DNA of 7,315 nucleotides from Planctomycetota bacterium. Its GTDB lineage: Bacteria; Planctomycetota; UBA1135; UBA2386. The translations under genes and the position numbers were made by a program. The notes under the pieces were generated by a model, which was given only the letters and a program-made list of their open reading frames with translations, was not told the DNA's origin and ran no database searches. Shown here piece by piece: positions 7,196-7,315 of this stretch (the first letter of the stretch is position 1; each line of letters opens with the position of its first letter). The DNA lies in assembly GCA_020425915.1 (NCBI GenBank), contig JAGQQZ010000595.1, positions 1 to 7,315 on the forward strand, given 5' to 3'.

Positions 7196-7315
7196 CTACG
7201 GCCCGACGACGATCTCGAGGCCCTTCGAGAGATCGATGCAGGCCGCGGTCGCGATGCAACCGCACTGCACACAGAACGTGAAGCCGGGCAGCAGCCCCGG
7301 ACCGATCGTCACGCC
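7196..7315 (-). CDS. C-terminal end of a fourth paralog (gene D), partial
   Basis: Only the last 39 codons and the TAG at 7198-7196 lie in the window; the rest is beyond the right edge. The tail reads GVTIGPGLLPGFTF, then CVQCGC, then ending CIDLSKGLEIVVGP, and aligns without gaps to the ends of B (38 of 39 residues identical) and C (32 of 39). It is therefore the end of the same Cys-rich C-terminal module, and the upstream part is expected to encode another signal peptide, N-domain and FG-GAP propeller, though that is inference. The stop is 91 bp before the start of C, on the same strand, so D is the first gene of the visible series and may share a transcript with C and B. Confidence 0.85.
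   Translation of the reverse strand, partial: GVTIGPGLLPGFTFCVQCGCIATAACIDLSKGLEIVVGP

Overview
The window is a GC-rich bacterial segment that holds one thing: a head-to-tail array of at least four related genes, all on the minus strand. In order of transcription (right to left) they are gene D (only its last 39 codons, at the right edge), gene C (complete, 791 aa), gene B (complete, 780 aa) and gene A (713 codons, running off the left edge before its C-terminus). No RNA gene, insertion sequence, CRISPR array or other protein family was seen.

A, B and C share one plan: an 18-residue Sec-type signal peptide, an N-terminal domain of about 205 residues that ends in a YPLT[VI]DPVVQQAYLK motif, seven FG-GAP repeats of about 67 residues, and (seen in B, C and D) a Cys-rich C-terminal module of about 108 residues ending in CIDLSKGLEI. 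Seven FG-GAP repeats is the number that makes an integrin-alpha-type seven-bladed beta-propeller. The products are therefore predicted to be exported, disulfide-containing propeller proteins of the cell surface or periplasm. Their ligand and biological role cannot be read from the sequence.

The spacing is 91 bp between D and C, 23 bp between C and B, and 222 bp between B and A. C and B look co-transcribed; D may belong to the same unit. A may have its own promoter in the longer gap. Motifs specific to a blade position are shared between the genes (for example V/I-D-x-DTA in blade 4), so the seven-blade gene existed before it was duplicated. B and C later lost surface loops in particular blades, while A kept seven blades of exactly 67 residues.

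The high GC content, the mostly Shine-Dalgarno-free starts, the signal peptide plus FG-GAP plus C-terminal module plan and the clustering of large secreted paralogs all suggest a planctomycete or a similar large-genome bacterium. This is inference from family style; no phylogenetic marker gene is present. The many long open frames on the plus strand are antisense shadows caused by GC-biased third codon positions.
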